Source: Methanocorpusculum labreanum Z (lineage in GTDB: Archaea; Halobacteriota; Methanomicrobia; Methanomicrobiales; Methanocorpusculaceae). Taken from it: a stretch of 64,000 nucleotides of DNA. The notes below the pieces were generated by a model. The model did not search any database. It worked only from the letters and a program-made list of their open reading frames with translations, and had not been told where the DNA came from. The translations under genes were made by a program, and so were the position numbers. Positions 25,849 to 34,852 of this stretch are shown here, piece after piece (the stretch's first letter is position 1; each line of letters begins with the position of its first letter). The stretch lies in contig NC_008942.1 of NCBI RefSeq assembly GCF_000015765.1, forward strand, positions 697,921 to 761,920, written 5' to 3'.

Positions 25849-26679
25849 ATAGGACTTACGCAGTGTTAATCACAATCCAATTTGGAAGGGAGATTGTCCG
25901 GTTTGGACACCTGAATTTGACAGTTTGTGGAAATACCACTTCATGAATACCCCGAGATTTTTTTTCAAAAGCCTTGATAACCGCTCTCGTGAGTCACCTA
26001 CTTTTCAGAATAAATCTCCAATATTCCATATATTTTTTTGATTAATGGGTGCGGGAGGGCGACTCCGGCGCGGAGGCGGATCGACGGCATAGCCGGCGAC
26101 CTTAGCTGAGCAAATATCTGATTTGCGAGCCCGACGCGGCGGTCATATCCTATCTGCCATGGCCCTATATGTTTCCGTGTAGTTCTATGGTGATGGAATA
26201 TTCAGATATTACGTATGCGGTGTTGGGGTGGAGATTCAATTCGGGAAGTATGAGACTGAGATAATACTCCTAAGCCACTTCCCTTCAAAATATATTTCAT
26301 AACCCCTAATCCCTTCCATTCTAACTATTCAACGACAGATTAGCTAAGCAGAACGTTAACGTGAGCCCTCGACATACGATATCTCCACCGCGTCGGGCTC
26401 CGCGCCGGATCGCAAACCTTTGGTTTGCTCAGCTGAGGTCGGCCGCTTTCAGCGTCCAACCCGCAGTCACACCCCGCACCCATTAATCAAAAAAATATAT
26501 GGAATATTGGAGATTTATTCTGAAAAGTAGGTGACTCACGAGAGCGGTTATCAAGGCTTTTGAAAAAAAATCTCGGGGTATTCATTAAGTGGTATTTCCA
26601 CAAACTGTCAAATTCAGGTGTCCAAACCGGACAATCTCCCTTCCGAATTGAATTGTGATTAACACCGCGTAAGTCCTAT
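25849..26679. mobile_element. 831-bp element with ~207-bp inverted arms
   Basis: The left arm 25849-26055 and right arm 26473-26679 are near-perfect reverse complements; both begin ataggacttacgc(a/g)gtgttaa. The middle (about 26056-26470) has the GC-rich modules of the hairpin-repeat family (ggcgcggaggcggatcgac, gctgagcaaatatctg, gatcgcaaacctttggtttg). No transposase or other gene is present, so it looks like a non-autonomous, MITE-like unit. The end motif is shared with the element at 2161-2743. The right end reaches the stop codon of the DUF373 gene. Confidence 0.75.
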
Positions 26680-27860
26680 TAGTATTTTACTTTTTTATAT
26701 ACGGGTTTTCCTTTATTTCCTGATGTTTCCTCTTCCTCAAGTCTCTCCCGGATCTCCATCCAGGTCTGAACTCTTTTCTGCACCCGGGGTCTGAAGTAGA
26801 TGCCCATAAAAGCGACTGCAAGGCCGGTGACGGTAAGAAGCATCATTGCGATGATCCCGTCTGTAGTGGTGAACGGAAATGGTTCTACCGGTGCGATGGA
26901 GAGGAAGTAGATCACGGCGCCGTAAGTGATCATTCCTATGGCAACGACAAAGAACGGCACGACGAATATTCTGGAAATACCTTCCTGATTATTCTGGATG
27001 TAATCCGTGATCTTTCCGGCGGCGGCGACAAGGGCGGCGATGATGACCCAGATGACCGCTCCAAAGAGGAATGTCAGTGCAAGGTAGAGGACACCCACAT
27101 CTCCCGAGTTTGGGTAATTGGTAATTACGCTCATCAGTCCCGAGATGACACCTCCGATGACCAGGATCACGGCTACCAGATAGGCAACGAAGGAGAACTG
27201 GCCTTTTTTGAATGATTCGATGACCGCATGTCCTGCATAAATGAAGTACTCGTCAAAATTGAATCCCTTAAAGAGGAGATATATACCGATGATTCCAACC
27301 GCCACAAGAGTTGCGGAAACGCCGGGTGCAAGCAGGGCAACAAGAGCGTAGAGAAGAAGGACGAAACCGATTGGGAGCAGAACGCTTTTTGCGATTTTTG
27401 GATCGTTCATCAGTTTCTTGATGATATAATATGTGCCTTCGATGTTCGGGAGCTGTTTGATTATTACCCGGACAACGCTCGCCACTTTGATGTGGGACTG
27501 GATGATCGGGAGGACGTATTCATCCTCCGCTCCGTCGGAGATGAGGATACATTCGGTCACACCGGTGGTTTCGATGACCTGTTCAAGAAGCTCGCTGACT
27601 CTCCTGTCCCCTTCGAGCATGTTCATGTGATTTCCACCGATCACGGCGACTTCCACGTCTTCGCCGTTCTCCTTCAGCTCATCGTAGGTTTTTATGGCCT
27701 GAAAAATGGCATTCGTATCGGAATCTTCAGGATCAGCTGTTCCAAGGCGTATTGCCGCATCGAGGCAGGCTTCCCTTCCAACCGCGGGGCTCTCCACGCC
27801 GGCCTTATATCCCACGTCGTCATCTCTGTCAATGCTCAGAATAAGAGTCCGTGCCCTCAT
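26679..27860 (-). CDS. DUF373 family membrane protein
   Basis: A 393-residue protein typical of archaeal DUF373. The soluble N-terminal ~155 residues form an alpha/beta domain beginning TLILSIDRDDDVGYKAGVES and including VIGGNHMNMLEGDRRVSE and ILISDGAEDEYVLPIIQS. About seven hydrophobic segments follow, and the last residues are basic. The function is unknown. The stop codon lies exactly at the end of the inverted-repeat element; the last codons (KPVYKKVKY) may therefore have been altered by its insertion. Confidence 0.85.
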   Translation of the reverse strand: MRARTLILSIDRDDDVGYKAGVESPAVGREACLDAAIRLGTADPEDSDTNAIFQAIKTYDELKENGEDVEVAVIGGNHMNMLEGDRRVSELLEQVIETTGVTECILISDGAEDEYVLPIIQSHIKVASVVRVIIKQLPNIEGTYYIIKKLMNDPKIAKSVLLPIGFVLLLYALVALLAPGVSATLVAVGIIGIYLLFKGFNFDEYFIYAGHAVIESFKKGQFSFVAYLVAVILVIGGVISGLMSVITNYPNSGDVGVLYLALTFLFGAVIWVIIAALVAAAGKITDYIQNNQEGISRIFVVPFFVVAIGMITYGAVIYFLSIAPVEPFPFTTTDGIIAMMLLTVTGLAVAFMGIYFRPRVQKRVQTWMEIRERLEEEETSGNKGKPVYKKVKY

Positions 27861-27937
27861 TGTTATACAGTTACCATTTATGGATTAAATATCTGTGGGA
27901 AAAAAGCGGGAAAAAATATAGGTTATATTTGAAAACT

Positions 27938-28819
27938 TCAGATAAGCTTTGAGCGCTGAAGTTTTAATAAGTCCTCGGTGGTGAGCTTCTCTCCGCTCTT
28001 GAATGCGTTGAAGATGGTTTCTGCTTCCTTCCTTGCGGACTTGTTCTCTTTTACGCTCTTGACTTTCTTCTGCTTTGAGCGGATGCCGGTTAAGACTTTG
28101 TCATAGTCACGGAGCTGTTTCTGGCATTCGAGGAACTGTTTGTGTTCTGCATCTGCAGCTTCCTGTGCCTCGACGAACTGTTTGTGTTTTGCGTCTGCGC
28201 CTTCCCGTGATTTGTCTGCCTTCCTGTAGCACTCGACCATGAGGTCGTGGTGTTTCTGGGCAAGTTCGGCCTTCTCGGTTACTTCAGCGTGGATTGCGGA
28301 TGCCTGCTTGCGGAATTCGCGTGCCTCGATTAAGCGGGTGCGGACTTCTTTATTCTGTTCGTGCTCGACTTCCTGGTCCTTGAGTTCGGTCCTGAGCTGT
28401 TTGATTTTGTCAACAAGCTCATTTTCCTTCTCTTTGGACATCGACTCAGTCTGCTGTCTCTCTTCGAGCTGGTCGATCTGACGCTGGATGTCTTTTGCCG
28501 AGGGCTTCTTTTCGTGGCTCTGTGCCGCCGAACCGGTTCCCTGCTCTCCTCTGAGGGCATCGATTTCTTCAAAGAGGGTGTTTGCCTTGTCGTTTAACTC
28601 GTTCCTTTTCTCTTTCAGGGACTGAACGTCGTTATTGGACTGGTCACGGAGCTCTTTGTTTTTCTGTGCGTCCTCGACATACTGGCGGGTTGCGTTGTTT
28701 AACTCGTTTCTTTCGCGGGCAAACTGGCTTGCCTGGGAGTTTAACTCGTTACGCTTTGCTTTGTGTTCTTCAGACTCTTCAAGGAGTAATTTTCTTTTAT
28801 CGACAAGATCTTCGGTCAA
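27938..28819 (-). CDS. Archaeal coiled-coil protein (COG1340-like)
   Basis: A 293-residue protein that is almost wholly coiled coil: repeated RNELNSQ, RNELNNATRQ, KEKRNELNDK type heptads, broken at about residue 95 by a flexible EQGTGSAAQ linker. The C-terminal basic segment (KNKSARKEAETIFNAFKSGE) ends in a short helix (TTEDLLKLQRSKLI) that is well conserved in such archaeal proteins. A scaffold role near ribosome or chromosome has been suggested for relatives but is not shown. The start is a TTG at 28817-28819; there is no earlier in-frame ATG and no internal Met before residue 130. Confidence 0.75.
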   Translation of the reverse strand: MTEDLVDKRKLLLEESEEHKAKRNELNSQASQFARERNELNNATRQYVEDAQKNKELRDQSNNDVQSLKEKRNELNDKANTLFEEIDALRGEQGTGSAAQSHEKKPSAKDIQRQIDQLEERQQTESMSKEKENELVDKIKQLRTELKDQEVEHEQNKEVRTRLIEAREFRKQASAIHAEVTEKAELAQKHHDLMVECYRKADKSREGADAKHKQFVEAQEAADAEHKQFLECQKQLRDYDKVLTGIRSKQKKVKSVKENKSARKEAETIFNAFKSGEKLTTEDLLKLQRSKLI

Positions 28820-29239
28820 CGTTCTTACCTATCCTGAGCAGCCGTCCGCAGAGGGGTGGTCCCAAAGGTCGCCCGCGCTGGAGAAGATACCAAAATGCAT
28901 GAAAAATGACGTAAAAACAAGTGCAAAGTTTCAATGATAGTATTCAATCTCCTGTACCGGCGGCCGATCCTTTGGAATCACCCGACTCCGCAGATATACG
29001 ACTTTCCTATAATTAGTGGTGGTATGGAGAAATAAAGGTGTCGTATAATTCCTGTGAAAAACAGTCTTTTCACCTCAACCCATATATCGGCGGGTCGGGT
29101 GTTTACGGGCAGATTATTGATATGTATCTGCCCGGATATATGTCCTGTGGGGGTATGGTGACGGTATATCTTTTGGCGTCCGATTTCCCCCTTGTGTATG
29201 TATGAGTGGTGTGTGAAACTGATGTTTGGTTGAGTTGGT
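28820..29239. other. 420-bp gap between ftsZ and the coiled-coil gene
   Basis: It probably holds the ftsZ terminator and the promoter of the coiled-coil gene. A minus-strand ORF at 28978-29256 overlaps the ftsZ end and has no convincing start or composition. No RNA gene is recognised. Confidence 0.4.
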
Positions 29240-30397
29240 TTACATGATCCAGTCAAACGAGGAACCGCTGCGTGCAGTCGCGGTATTTTGCTGATGGGTG
29301 GAAGATGCCGAGGGGCTCTGTGAGGATTTGTTTGAGCTGGTGTTGCCGACCTGGAACGTGCTGACCGAGTGGCCGCCGAGGACCTGGGGACACTGGATGC
29401 CGGTCATGATTGCCATGACGGAAACTTTTCCTTCGAAATCTTTGCGGACTCTTGCTCCCCAGATGACATCTGCGTGCGGGTCGAGTTCATAGGTGAGCTG
29501 CTGTGCGATCTCTTCTGCGTCGTGGAGCGTGAGATCGTTTCCGCCGGTGATGTGGATCAGGCTGCCGGTTGCTCCGCGGAAGTCGATGTCGAGAAGCGGG
29601 TGGGCAAGACAGTCGCGGATAACGGACTCGGCCTTGTTCTGCTGTTTTGACTCTCCGACAAGCATGACTGCAAGGCCGCCTTTGCTCATGATGGCGCGAA
29701 CGTCTGCGTAGTCGATGTTGATTAAGGACGGCTCGGTGATCGTCTCGGAGATGCCTTTAACAGTCTCGGCGATGAGCTGATCCATGACGGAAAATGCCTG
29801 GCCGAGCGGCAGGTTCGGTACGAAGTTTTTGAGTCTGTTGTTGTCGAGAACGATTACGGAGTCTGCTGCCTGGCGCATTGCCTCGAGACCGTCTTCCGCT
29901 TTCAGCATTCTCGCCCGTTCTACCTGGAATGGATAGCTTACCATTGCAATGACGATGGCTCCGTGCTCTTTGGCGATCTGTGCGACTACTGGTGCCGATC
30001 CGGTTCCGGTTCCTCCGCCCATGCCTGCGGTGACGAAAACGAGGTCGGCATCTTTCAAGATCTCTTCAAGGGTCGGGCGTGCCATCTCGGCGGCACGGCG
30101 GCCAACATCGGGGAATCCTCCTGCACCAAGTCCGCGGGTCAGGGATTTGCCGATCAAAACGCGCTTGTCTGCCTGGATCATGTCCAAGTGCTGCTTATCG
30201 GTGTTGATTGCGATGGTTTCGGATCCTGCGACCTTCATGTTGTGAAGTCTGTTGATCGTGTTGTTTCCTGCGCCTCCGCATCCGACAATGACGATTCTCG
30301 GCTGTCCGAGCATGTCGTCGTCATCGACGATCGATGTCGTCTGCATTCCTTTTTCGAGCTCCGAGTTCTTCAGTGCCTCATTGATAATACTCTGCAT
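29240..30397 (-). CDS. ftsZ: Cell division GTPase FtsZ
   Basis: A 385-residue tubulin-like GTPase that forms the division ring at mid-cell. The Rossmann start is [17 protein letters not shown], the tubulin signature [10 protein letters not shown] lies at 127-136, and the synergy loop is [11 protein letters not shown]. The C-terminal tail (after about residue 345) is Ser/Gln-rich and ends in a short hydrophobic-acidic peptide, SSFDWIM, likely the binding site for a membrane anchor. The ATG at 30395-30397 is chosen because ggggtg stands 14 nt upstream; the open frame continues 23 codons into the cdrS gene. The CdrS-like regulator gene ends 28 bp upstream, so both are in one operon. Confidence 0.95.
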   Translation of the reverse strand: MQSIINEALKNSELEKGMQTTSIVDDDDMLGQPRIVIVGCGGAGNNTINRLHNMKVAGSETIAINTDKQHLDMIQADKRVLIGKSLTRGLGAGGFPDVGRRAAEMARPTLEEILKDADLVFVTAGMGGGTGTGSAPVVAQIAKEHGAIVIAMVSYPFQVERARMLKAEDGLEAMRQAADSVIVLDNNRLKNFVPNLPLGQAFSVMDQLIAETVKGISETITEPSLINIDYADVRAIMSKGGLAVMLVGESKQQNKAESVIRDCLAHPLLDIDFRGATGSLIHITGGNDLTLHDAEEIAQQLTYELDPHADVIWGARVRKDFEGKVSVMAIMTGIQCPQVLGGHSVSTFQVGNTSSNKSSQSPSASSTHQQNTATARSGSSFDWIM

Positions 30398-30425
30398 TTT
30401 TGTAAACACCCCAATAATTTTACTC

Positions 30426-30611
30426 TTATAATCGTGCGTCAAACGTGGAGATCTGATCACTGTCACGCATAATCCTATCTCCTCTCTGGGAGAGGAACTC
30501 CCTTACTGCATATCGTACTGCTTCGGAAACGGTGGGAAACTCGCCTGATTCGACAAGTTTTTCAAGCAGTTCGACCTGCTGCGGGGGTAGGCGTATGGTG
30601 ATTCGGTCCAT
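30426..30611 (-). CDS. cdrS: Ribbon-helix-helix regulator, CdrS-like
   Basis: A 61-residue protein. The first strand, [20 protein letters not shown], followed by the helix pair [20 protein letters not shown], is the ribbon-helix-helix fold; such dimers insert a two-stranded ribbon in the DNA major groove. In Haloferax, CdrS is a short RHH protein that controls ftsZ2 and cell division. The size, sequence style and position directly before ftsZ make this a likely counterpart. The ATG at 30611 is used; the frame stays open to 30698, but the extra codons overlap the operator repeats. Four 11-bp repeats just upstream suggest autoregulation. Confidence 0.82.
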   Translation of the reverse strand: MDRITIRLPPQQVELLEKLVESGEFPTVSEAVRYAVREFLSQRGDRIMRDSDQISTFDARL

Positions 30612-30621
30612 TTTACTCCAT

Positions 30622-30676
30622 TCTGACAAATGTCTGTCATTTGTCTGCCATTTGTCTGACATTTGTAAGACATTAA
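30622..30676 (-). promoter_or_regulatory. Iterated 11-bp operator of the cdrS-ftsZ operon
   Basis: Written on the + strand: tctgacaaatg (30622-30632), tctgtcatttg (30633-30643), tctgccatttg (30644-30654), tctgacatttg (30655-30665), then a weaker taagacattaa. The exact 11-bp spacing puts each unit about one helical turn apart, as in operators bound cooperatively by RHH dimers. The array starts 11 nt from the cdrS start codon. Confidence 0.75.
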
Positions 30677-30718
30677 GCTGACGTCTGATCTTGGACAAAA
30701 TCTAATTGGATGTTAGTA

Positions 30719-30726
30719 TATATAAA
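30719..30726 (-). promoter_or_regulatory. TATA box of cdrS-ftsZ
   Basis: The minus strand reads TTTATATA. A start site about 25 nt downstream would be near 30695, so the iterated operator would lie in the first transcribed 20-75 nt. Confidence 0.5.
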
Positions 30727-30814
30727 TGTATCGTGTGATATTCGTGTGTTAAAACAAAATCAGTTTCCATATGTGGTCTATTTATGCCGCAAGAAACCAA
30801 GTTTATAGTACAAA

Positions 30815-31810
30815 ATGCAGAAATATTTCCCTGAGAAAGCGGTGCACGGCGGCCGGATTATCGCTTTACGCCAGAAATACGGCCCCGATCTTCTTGATGT
30901 GAGTGCAAGCATGAATCCATTTTTACCTCATATCTCCTGTGATTTCAGGGATGTTGATCTCTGCGAGTATCCTGATGATACATATAGTGCGTTAAAGGAT
31001 AAAATTGGTCGTGTCTTTTCCCGCCGCAGCGATGAGATCTGCGTTGGAAACGGCTCGGCGGAGCTTATTCGCGTCTACTGCAGCGTTGTTCTCTCCGGTC
31101 AATCTCCCGTCAGGATTGATCCGCCGACATTTGGTGAGTATGCGCTTTCCGCAACACTTGCCGGCGCTCTTATCATCCCTGGCAGGGATGCGGATCTTCG
31201 GATCATCTGTAATCCAAACAACCCGACAGGTATTCTGACATCCCGTGATGAAATGCTTGCTATTTTGGATGACTGTACGAAAAAGAATTCCCGTCTCTTC
31301 GTGGATGAGGCATTTATGGAACTTGCCGCACGCGATGAGTCTATTTCGGATATCAGGTCGGACGATCTTTTTGTGATGCGTTCGATCACCAAATGCTTCT
31401 CGGTGCCGGGTATAAGATTTGGTTTCGGGTTCGGTCCGGCGGATCTGATTGAGAAAATCGAAACGGTGCGAACCCCCTGGGCGGTGAACGCATTTGCAGA
31501 AGCCTTTACCATGCAGGCTCTCGACCACTACGATGAACTCGTCGATTCTGCAGAAAAAATATCGCGGGAACGGGAGTGGTACTTCGCCCGCCTTGCTGAA
31601 CTCGGGCTTACTTTTGCACCAAGTTCGGTAAACTATATACTAGTGCATCTCGGCAGGAATGCGGCCGCGTTCACCGAGGCGATGCTGAAACACGGTGTTC
31701 TGGTTAGGGACTGCACATCCTTTGGTCTGCCCGACTCGATTCGTATCTCGATCGAAACCCGGGAGAAGAACCTCCGTGTCGTGGAGGCACTGAGAGAATG
31801 CTTGCGCTGA
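30815..31810 (+). CDS. cobD: L-threonine-O-3-phosphate decarboxylase (PLP enzyme)
   Basis: A 331-residue fold-type I PLP enzyme, like histidinol-phosphate aminotransferase. Features: N-terminal HGG (residues 16-18), ICNPNNPTG, FVDEAFMEL, and the PLP lysine in SITKCFSVPGIRFGF (Lys193). In cobamide synthesis CobD makes (R)-1-amino-2-propanol phosphate for the nucleotide loop. The next gene is cobY, overlapping by 13 nt, which supports CobD over HisC. Methanogens need corrinoids for methyl transfer to coenzyme M. Confidence 0.83.
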   Translation: MQKYFPEKAVHGGRIIALRQKYGPDLLDVSASMNPFLPHISCDFRDVDLCEYPDDTYSALKDKIGRVFSRRSDEICVGNGSAELIRVYCSVVLSGQSPVRIDPPTFGEYALSATLAGALIIPGRDADLRIICNPNNPTGILTSRDEMLAILDDCTKKNSRLFVDEAFMELAARDESISDIRSDDLFVMRSITKCFSVPGIRFGFGFGPADLIEKIETVRTPWAVNAFAEAFTMQALDHYDELVDSAEKISREREWYFARLAELGLTFAPSSVNYILVHLGRNAAAFTEAMLKHGVLVRDCTSFGLPDSIRISIETREKNLRVVEALRECLR

Positions 31811-32400
31811 TCCTTGCCGGCGGTGAGGGTTCCAGGCTCCGCCTCGGCGAGAAAGCTCTTGTGATGGTCCATAACCGGCCGATGATCGCCTGGGTGCTTG
31901 AAGCATTCACCGAAGCGGGGTGTGAGCCGATCGTCGTCACGTCCTATAAAACCCCGTTTACCCGGAACTGGTGCCGTGCAAACGATGTTGCGTTCATCGA
32001 TACGCAGGGAACTGGCTATGTCGAGGATCTCTGTGAAGCGGTGGAAATCTCCGGAGAAGACGGCCCGCTCTTTACGTCAGCGGCCGACATCCCCTGCCTC
32101 ACGGCCGATATTATCGAACATGTGCTCGATTCATATCGTTCCTCGGACAAACCGGCATGTTCGACCTGGGTCCCGCTTACACTCTGCGAACGATACGGCA
32201 TGCAGCCAAGATACCGCGAGGAGATCGACGGGGTCGCAGCAACGCCGTGTGCGCTCAATATTTTCATGGGAAGTCTCGTTGCCGAGGTGCAGGATGAACT
32301 CTGTCTTTTGCTCGATGAACCTGGTCTCGCGTTCAATATCAACACGCGTGAAGAGCTGGCGGTTTTAGAACGCGAATTTTGTTTTGTTCGACCCTGTTAG
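31798..32400 (+). CDS. cobY: Adenosylcobinamide-phosphate guanylyltransferase
   Basis: A 200-residue nucleotidyltransferase with the GT-A/MobA-like start LALILAGGEGSRLRLGEKAL and a VTSYKTPFT segment. TSAADIPCLTADIIEHV contains the metal-binding Asp region. CobY is the archaeal replacement for bacterial CobU in activating cobinamide phosphate with GTP. The frame overlaps cobD by 13 nt, so they are translated as a pair. The C-terminal FNINTREELAVLE is typical of the family. Confidence 0.85.
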   Translation: MLALILAGGEGSRLRLGEKALVMVHNRPMIAWVLEAFTEAGCEPIVVTSYKTPFTRNWCRANDVAFIDTQGTGYVEDLCEAVEISGEDGPLFTSAADIPCLTADIIEHVLDSYRSSDKPACSTWVPLTLCERYGMQPRYREEIDGVAATPCALNIFMGSLVAEVQDELCLLLDEPGLAFNINTREELAVLEREFCFVRPC

Positions 32401-32474
32401 CGAACACCTTTTTTCTGCAAACCCGAAAAGCCGTAAGTATAAACACTCCATCCCGCCAATACTATCTACTCAAC

Positions 32475-34157
32475 ATGGCAGATGCAGATATTCGAAACGA
32501 TATATATGTCCTGGCACTGGAAAACGCGGTTAAACACAAGGCCGTTCCCCGTGCCGGCGCGATTCTTGGAAGCGTGATGGGTGCCCACCCCGAACTTCGA
32601 AGCAAGGCAAAAGAGATCAATGCTCTCATCCCGGAGATCCTTGAAGAAGTCGCCGCTCTTTCGATTGAAGAACGCGAAGAGAAACTGATGTCTCTCAATC
32701 CCGGAGCAATAGAAAAGATGCATGAGAAGAAGGAGAGGAGCCATGAACTTCCCGATCTTCCAAACGCAGAATCAGGGGTCGTCATGCGTTTTGCGCCCAA
32801 TCCATCCGGTCCGCTTCATCTGGGACACGCCCGCGCCTCGGTTCTAAACGACTACTACGTGAAAAAATACGGCGGGAAATTCTACTACCGTGTCGAAGAT
32901 ACCGATCCAAAACGCGTTGACCCGTCTGCATACGAGATGGTCTCCGAGGATCTTGCATGGCTTGGGATCGGGATCACCGATGTGGTTTATCAGTCGGATC
33001 GTTTTGCGATCTATTATGAATATGCACGAAAACTCCTCGAACTCGGCGGGGCGTATATGTGTACCTGCGACAACAACGAGTTCCGCGAGAAAAAGCTCAA
33101 GAAGATCGCCTGCCCCTGCCGCGAGATCTCCGTTGAAGAGAATCTGAAAAGATTCGACGACATGCTTGCCGGAAAGTATGCCGAAGGAGAAATCACGCTC
33201 CGGGTCAAGACCGATATCGCCCATCCGGATCCGGCCGTCCGTGATTTTGCCGCGATGCGTGTTTTAACGAGCACGCCCCACCCGAGAAAGCCGGCGATCT
33301 TCGTCTACCCGCTGATGAACTTCTCGGTGGCGGTCGACGATCATCTGCTTGGGATGACGCATGTTATCCGCGGCAAGGATCATATCGCAAACACCCGTCG
33401 TCAGGAGTATATCTACAACTACTTCGGCTGGAAGATGCCGTACTTCTATCATTATGGAAGGATGTCCATTGCTGGACTCGAACTTTCCACCTCCGGCATG
33501 CGCAAAGGGATCAACGAAGGTCTCTACACCGGCTGGGACGATATCCATCTTGGAACGCTTCGCGCTCTTGCCCGCCGCGGGATCCAGCCGGAGGCAGTTC
33601 GCGCTGCCACGATCGATATCGGTATGGGTGATACGGATATCTCGTTCTCCTGGGAAAATCTGTTTGCCCAGAACAAAGCGGTGATCGATGCCGGCGCGGA
33701 TCGGTATTTCTTCGTTCCGGATGCTGTTGAAGTGGAAATCGCCGGCGCCCCAAAGACCGAGGCCCATGCTCCGGTGTATCCGAATCAGCCCGAGCGGGGA
33801 GAACGCGTTCTTCCGTTCACGGGCCGCGTTCTTCTGCCGAAGAGTGAGATGGAAAAAGGCGGAATGCTTCGACTCAAGGATCTGTTCAATATCAATATCA
33901 CAGGTCCGAACTCTGCCGAGTATGCGGGTGATTCGCTTGCCGAGGCCCGTTCTCAAAAGGCGGCGATCGTTCAGTGGCTCCCAACGGAAACGGCAGCTCC
34001 CTGCTCGCTCCTTACGCCGGAAGGCATCCAGGAAGGCTTCTCTGAGCCGGCAGTTCTTGGGTATCTCGGCCGGATCGTTCAGTTCGAGCGAGTCGGCTTT
34101 TCCAAGATCGATGCCGTGAATGATGGAAAAGTGATCGCCTACTTCACGCACCGCTGA
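32475..34157 (+). CDS. gltX: Glutamyl-tRNA synthetase (archaeal type)
   Basis: A 560-residue class I synthetase. An N-terminal ~100-residue helical domain precedes the catalytic start MRFAPNPSGPLHLGHARASV (HLGH as the HIGH motif). A Cys cluster follows (CTCDNNEFREKKLKKIACPC). The KMSKS equivalent lies in LSTSGMRKGINEG. The C-terminus is a beta-barrel as in GlnRS, marking the archaeal type that charges both tRNA-Glu and tRNA-Gln (the latter later amidated). ATG at 32475 chosen; the frame upstream runs back into cobY. Its stop overlaps the next start by 1 nt. Confidence 0.95.
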   Translation: MADADIRNDIYVLALENAVKHKAVPRAGAILGSVMGAHPELRSKAKEINALIPEILEEVAALSIEEREEKLMSLNPGAIEKMHEKKERSHELPDLPNAESGVVMRFAPNPSGPLHLGHARASVLNDYYVKKYGGKFYYRVEDTDPKRVDPSAYEMVSEDLAWLGIGITDVVYQSDRFAIYYEYARKLLELGGAYMCTCDNNEFREKKLKKIACPCREISVEENLKRFDDMLAGKYAEGEITLRVKTDIAHPDPAVRDFAAMRVLTSTPHPRKPAIFVYPLMNFSVAVDDHLLGMTHVIRGKDHIANTRRQEYIYNYFGWKMPYFYHYGRMSIAGLELSTSGMRKGINEGLYTGWDDIHLGTLRALARRGIQPEAVRAATIDIGMGDTDISFSWENLFAQNKAVIDAGADRYFFVPDAVEVEIAGAPKTEAHAPVYPNQPERGERVLPFTGRVLLPKSEMEKGGMLRLKDLFNINITGPNSAEYAGDSLAEARSQKAAIVQWLPTETAAPCSLLTPEGIQEGFSEPAVLGYLGRIVQFERVGFSKIDAVNDGKVIAYFTHR

Positions 34158-34810
34158 TGTCTGCGTCCGAGGTTGCCGGGCTTTTGTCTGCGGAGGAGGT
34201 CACGCTATCCCATATCCGCCGTGCGGTCCATCATCTCCCCAAATCGTGTCGCGCCGTTCTTTACGACGAGGCACATCCCCTCCATCCTTCTGCGGTCGGC
34301 GAATTTTTTGAAGCACTTTCCTATGAACTTCTTTTGAGCGCATCGGAGAATTCCTCTTTAATTGTCTCTATTGCTGCGAAACTTGCCGATGCGGAGTATA
34401 TTCCCTATGATAAATACTCCCCCGACGGTCTTTGGTACTCGCGGGACGGCGGCATTCGATTTAAAATGAAGGGCCGTGTCGCTGCGGAGATGGATCTTCT
34501 TATTAAAACCAGTGACGGTGTTCGGATCTTCGGCGAAGTGATCTCAGGTTCTGCGGGGACCAAAGGTTTCCTCTCCGAGATCGCAGCGAAAAAATCACTT
34601 TTGTCCGAGATATACGGCGATCCGGTCGAGTTTCTTTTAGTCCTTCCCTACGAGCCGCACTCCGGTCTTCGCTGCGTGGGAGAGAACGATGCCTTCGCGG
34701 TCATCTCGGGTGGAGATACTCTTTACAAAAATGTGCAAAAGTCCGAGGTGATGATGCGAAAACTTTCCCCGGCAAAGAGTTCGAAACGCGTGGACGGCAG
34801 GGTCTGGTAA
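34157..34810 (+). CDS. Uncharacterised protein, possible PD-(D/E)xK-like fold
   Basis: A 217-residue protein starting in the last base of the gltX stop codon, hence translationally coupled. The first half is helical (VTLSHIRRAVHHLPKSCRAV). The second half has an AEMDLLIK - GVRIFGEVISG - KKSLLSEIYG order that recalls the E...D-(x)-E-x-V/K arrangement of restriction-endonuclease-like folds. That is weak pattern evidence; I do not recognise the family. Context suggests a link with translation or tRNA, but this may be chance. Confidence 0.65.
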   Translation: MSASEVAGLLSAEEVTLSHIRRAVHHLPKSCRAVLYDEAHPLHPSAVGEFFEALSYELLLSASENSSLIVSIAAKLADAEYIPYDKYSPDGLWYSRDGGIRFKMKGRVAAEMDLLIKTSDGVRIFGEVISGSAGTKGFLSEIAAKKSLLSEIYGDPVEFLLVLPYEPHSGLRCVGENDAFAVISGGDTLYKNVQKSEVMMRKLSPAKSSKRVDGRVW

Positions 34811-34852
34811 TTTTTCGCCGGATACAAATATTATATAAAAAAAGAGAGGTGG

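Noticed and set aside
28978-29256. 92-codon minus ORF after ftsZ
   Set aside because: It overlaps the end of ftsZ, has an atypical His/Ile-rich composition and no start signal.
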